A stretch of 64,000 nucleotides of DNA, from assembly GCF_031128465.2 (NCBI RefSeq), contig NZ_CP155618.1, forward strand, positions 2,055,501-2,119,500, given 5' to 3'. Within the stretch, counting starts at the first letter, position 1; each line of letters begins with the position of its first letter. The translations under genes were made by a program, and so were the position numbers. The notes beneath the pieces are model-generated. The model saw only the letters and a list, made by a program, of their open reading frames with translations. It did not search any database and had not been told where the DNA came from. Positions 62,920-64,000 of the stretch are shown here, in pieces. This stretch comes from Mariniflexile litorale. Its GTDB lineage: Bacteria; Bacteroidota; Bacteroidia; Flavobacteriales; Flavobacteriaceae.

Positions 62920-64000
62920 ATGCAAAAGAAAATCATGAAAGTAAATGCATCAGATAATGTTGCAGTTGCTTTAGTAAATTTACAAGCAGGAGAAGTTATT
63001 TCCTTTGAAGGTGCAGATGTTAAAGTACTGTCATACACAAAATCGAAGCATAAAATAGCTTTAGAAAAATTTGAATCAGGCGATAGAATCATCATGTATG
63101 GTGTTCTTGTAGGTTCAGCCAATGGAGTTATTGAAAAAGGAGATGTTTTAACAACTGAAAATGTAAAACATCAAAGTGAAAAAGTATTTGGAAGAACAGA
63201 GTCGTTTAGCTGGACAGCTCCAAATGTTGATAAATGGAAAGATAAAACCTTTTTAGGTTATCATAGAGAAGACGGTCAAGTAGGTACAGAAAATGTGTGG
63301 TTGTTTTTCCCATTAGTATTCTGTGAAAATAGAAATATAGAAATTTTAAAAGAAGTTTTTGAAAAAGAACTTTTAAAAGAAAAAGAAACATCACACCAAT
63401 TATTACTTCGTTCATTAGTTAGCGGAGATATACAGGAAGCTGTAGTTGAAAAAGAATCTGAAAAAGTATTTAATAATATCGATGTAAAATTTATTACACA
63501 TCCAGGAGGTTGTGGAGCGATTAGACAAGATTCTGAAAGTTTGGCAAAATTATTAGCTGGTTATGTACACAATCCAAATGTTGCAGGTGTAACAGTTCTA
63601 AGTTTAGGGTGCCAAAACCTTCAAATAAGTGTTTTTAAAGATGCTTTGAATGCTATTAATCCAAATTTGAAAAAGCCAGTCCTTATTTTTGAACAACAAC
63701 AAATGGGAACCGTTAACGAGATGTTAACAGCAATAGTTAAAGAATCTTTCGCAGCAATTAAAGAAGCCAATAATGCTAAGCGTGAGCCAGCTCCTTTATC
63801 TAAACTGCGCGTAGGTTTAGAGTGTGGTGGTTCAGATGGATTCTCAGGGATATCAGCAAACCCAACTTTAGGTGCAGTATCCGATTTATTAGCAGCCCTT
63901 AACGGAACTGCAGTGTTAGCAGAATTCCCAGAATTATGCGGTGTAGAACAAGAGTTGGTAAACCGATGTGTTGACGACGAGGATGGTAAGAAGTTTTTAA
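62920..64000 (+). CDS. uxaA: Altronate dehydratase, partial (3' end beyond window)
   Basis: The visible 360 codons run from MQKKIMKVNASDNVAVALVNLQAGE. The N-terminal SAF-type part covers about 1-95. The dehydratase core follows: TFLGYHREDGQVGTENVWLF near 108, ITHPGGCGAIRQDSES near 190, VTVLSLGCQNLQ near 225, and LRVGLECGGSDGFSGISANPTLGAVSD near 303 (Cys residues for the iron-sulfur site). It dehydrates D-altronate to 2-keto-3-deoxygluconate. The fused two-domain form is normal. The C-terminal third is cut off. Confidence 0.95.
   Translation, partial: MQKKIMKVNASDNVAVALVNLQAGEVISFEGADVKVLSYTKSKHKIALEKFESGDRIIMYGVLVGSANGVIEKGDVLTTENVKHQSEKVFGRTESFSWTAPNVDKWKDKTFLGYHREDGQVGTENVWLFFPLVFCENRNIEILKEVFEKELLKEKETSHQLLLRSLVSGDIQEAVVEKESEKVFNNIDVKFITHPGGCGAIRQDSESLAKLLAGYVHNPNVAGVTVLSLGCQNLQISVFKDALNAINPNLKKPVLIFEQQQMGTVNEMLTAIVKESFAAIKEANNAKREPAPLSKLRVGLECGGSDGFSGISANPTLGAVSDLLAALNGTAVLAEFPELCGVEQELVNRCVDDEDGKKFL

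Overview
The window is AT-rich chromosomal DNA from a member of the Bacteroidota, almost certainly a (probably marine) Flavobacteriaceae. The evidence is: a 2,422-residue SprA (type IX secretion and gliding); a RemB-like outer-membrane protein; a complete alternative complex III operon running into cytochrome oxidase; flavobacterial TonB-type energy transducers with the 'FPGCE' motif; an ISAon1-type insertion sequence; and repeated promoters of the Bacteroidota form TTTG-N19-TAnnTTTG. The species cannot be fixed from the sequence alone.

Layout. 1-8 kb: ribosomal protein genes rplM-rpsI (minus strand, rpsI cut by the window edge); an aspartate dehydrogenase-like gene convergent with an atypical 2-hydroxyacid dehydrogenase; polA; a membrane metallophosphoesterase; and a thioredoxin-fold protein that has lost its CXXC. 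8-13 kb: polysaccharide deacetylase and GT117/DUF2723 membrane protein as a minus-strand pair, tRNA-Gln, and a tandem-domain universal stress protein. 13-18 kb: rimP-nusA-infB behind a leader with a perfect 11-bp hairpin. 18-21 kb: three tandem paralogous lipoproteins with collagen-like Gly-X-Y stalks, then a SPOR-domain protein. 21-33 kb: actABCDEF-coxB-coxA, one respiratory transcription unit ending in a 17-bp perfect hairpin terminator. 33-47 kb: ruvB-queG, a soluble GAF histidine kinase, malic enzyme, ruvA-sprA-gcvH and a VanZ-like protein. 47-54 kb: two TonB-type transducers, a RemB-like barrel carrying the same TonB-like domain, trxA, a ClpP paralogue, a DUF58 protein and tRNA-Asp.

54-56.5 kb is a mobile patch next to tRNA-Asp. 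It holds an ISAon1/ISL3-like IS with 22-bp inverted repeats and an 8-bp target duplication. Its left 526 bp are tandemly duplicated, and it sits at the very end of an older, truncated relative. Two 35-bp direct repeats bracket the patch. 56.6-64 kb is a hexuronate catabolic operon: a LacI-type palindrome and a promoter, then a decayed KduD-like short-chain dehydrogenase pseudogene, then uxaC, a TRAP transporter (dctP-dctQ-dctM), uxaB and uxaA (cut by the window end). Together these would import a uronate and convert glucuronate/galacturonate to 2-keto-3-deoxygluconate.

Most of the window is conserved housekeeping. The parts most worth a second look are the collagen-like lipoprotein triplet with a 21-bp tandem repeat upstream of its promoter, the IS with a duplicated end, the dead kduD inside an otherwise intact operon, the cysteine-less thioredoxin-fold protein, the dehydrogenase without its usual catalytic residues, the rimP leader hairpin, and several unexplained palindromes and intergenic repeats. 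I did not find a convincing defence system, CRISPR array, prophage or biosynthetic cluster.
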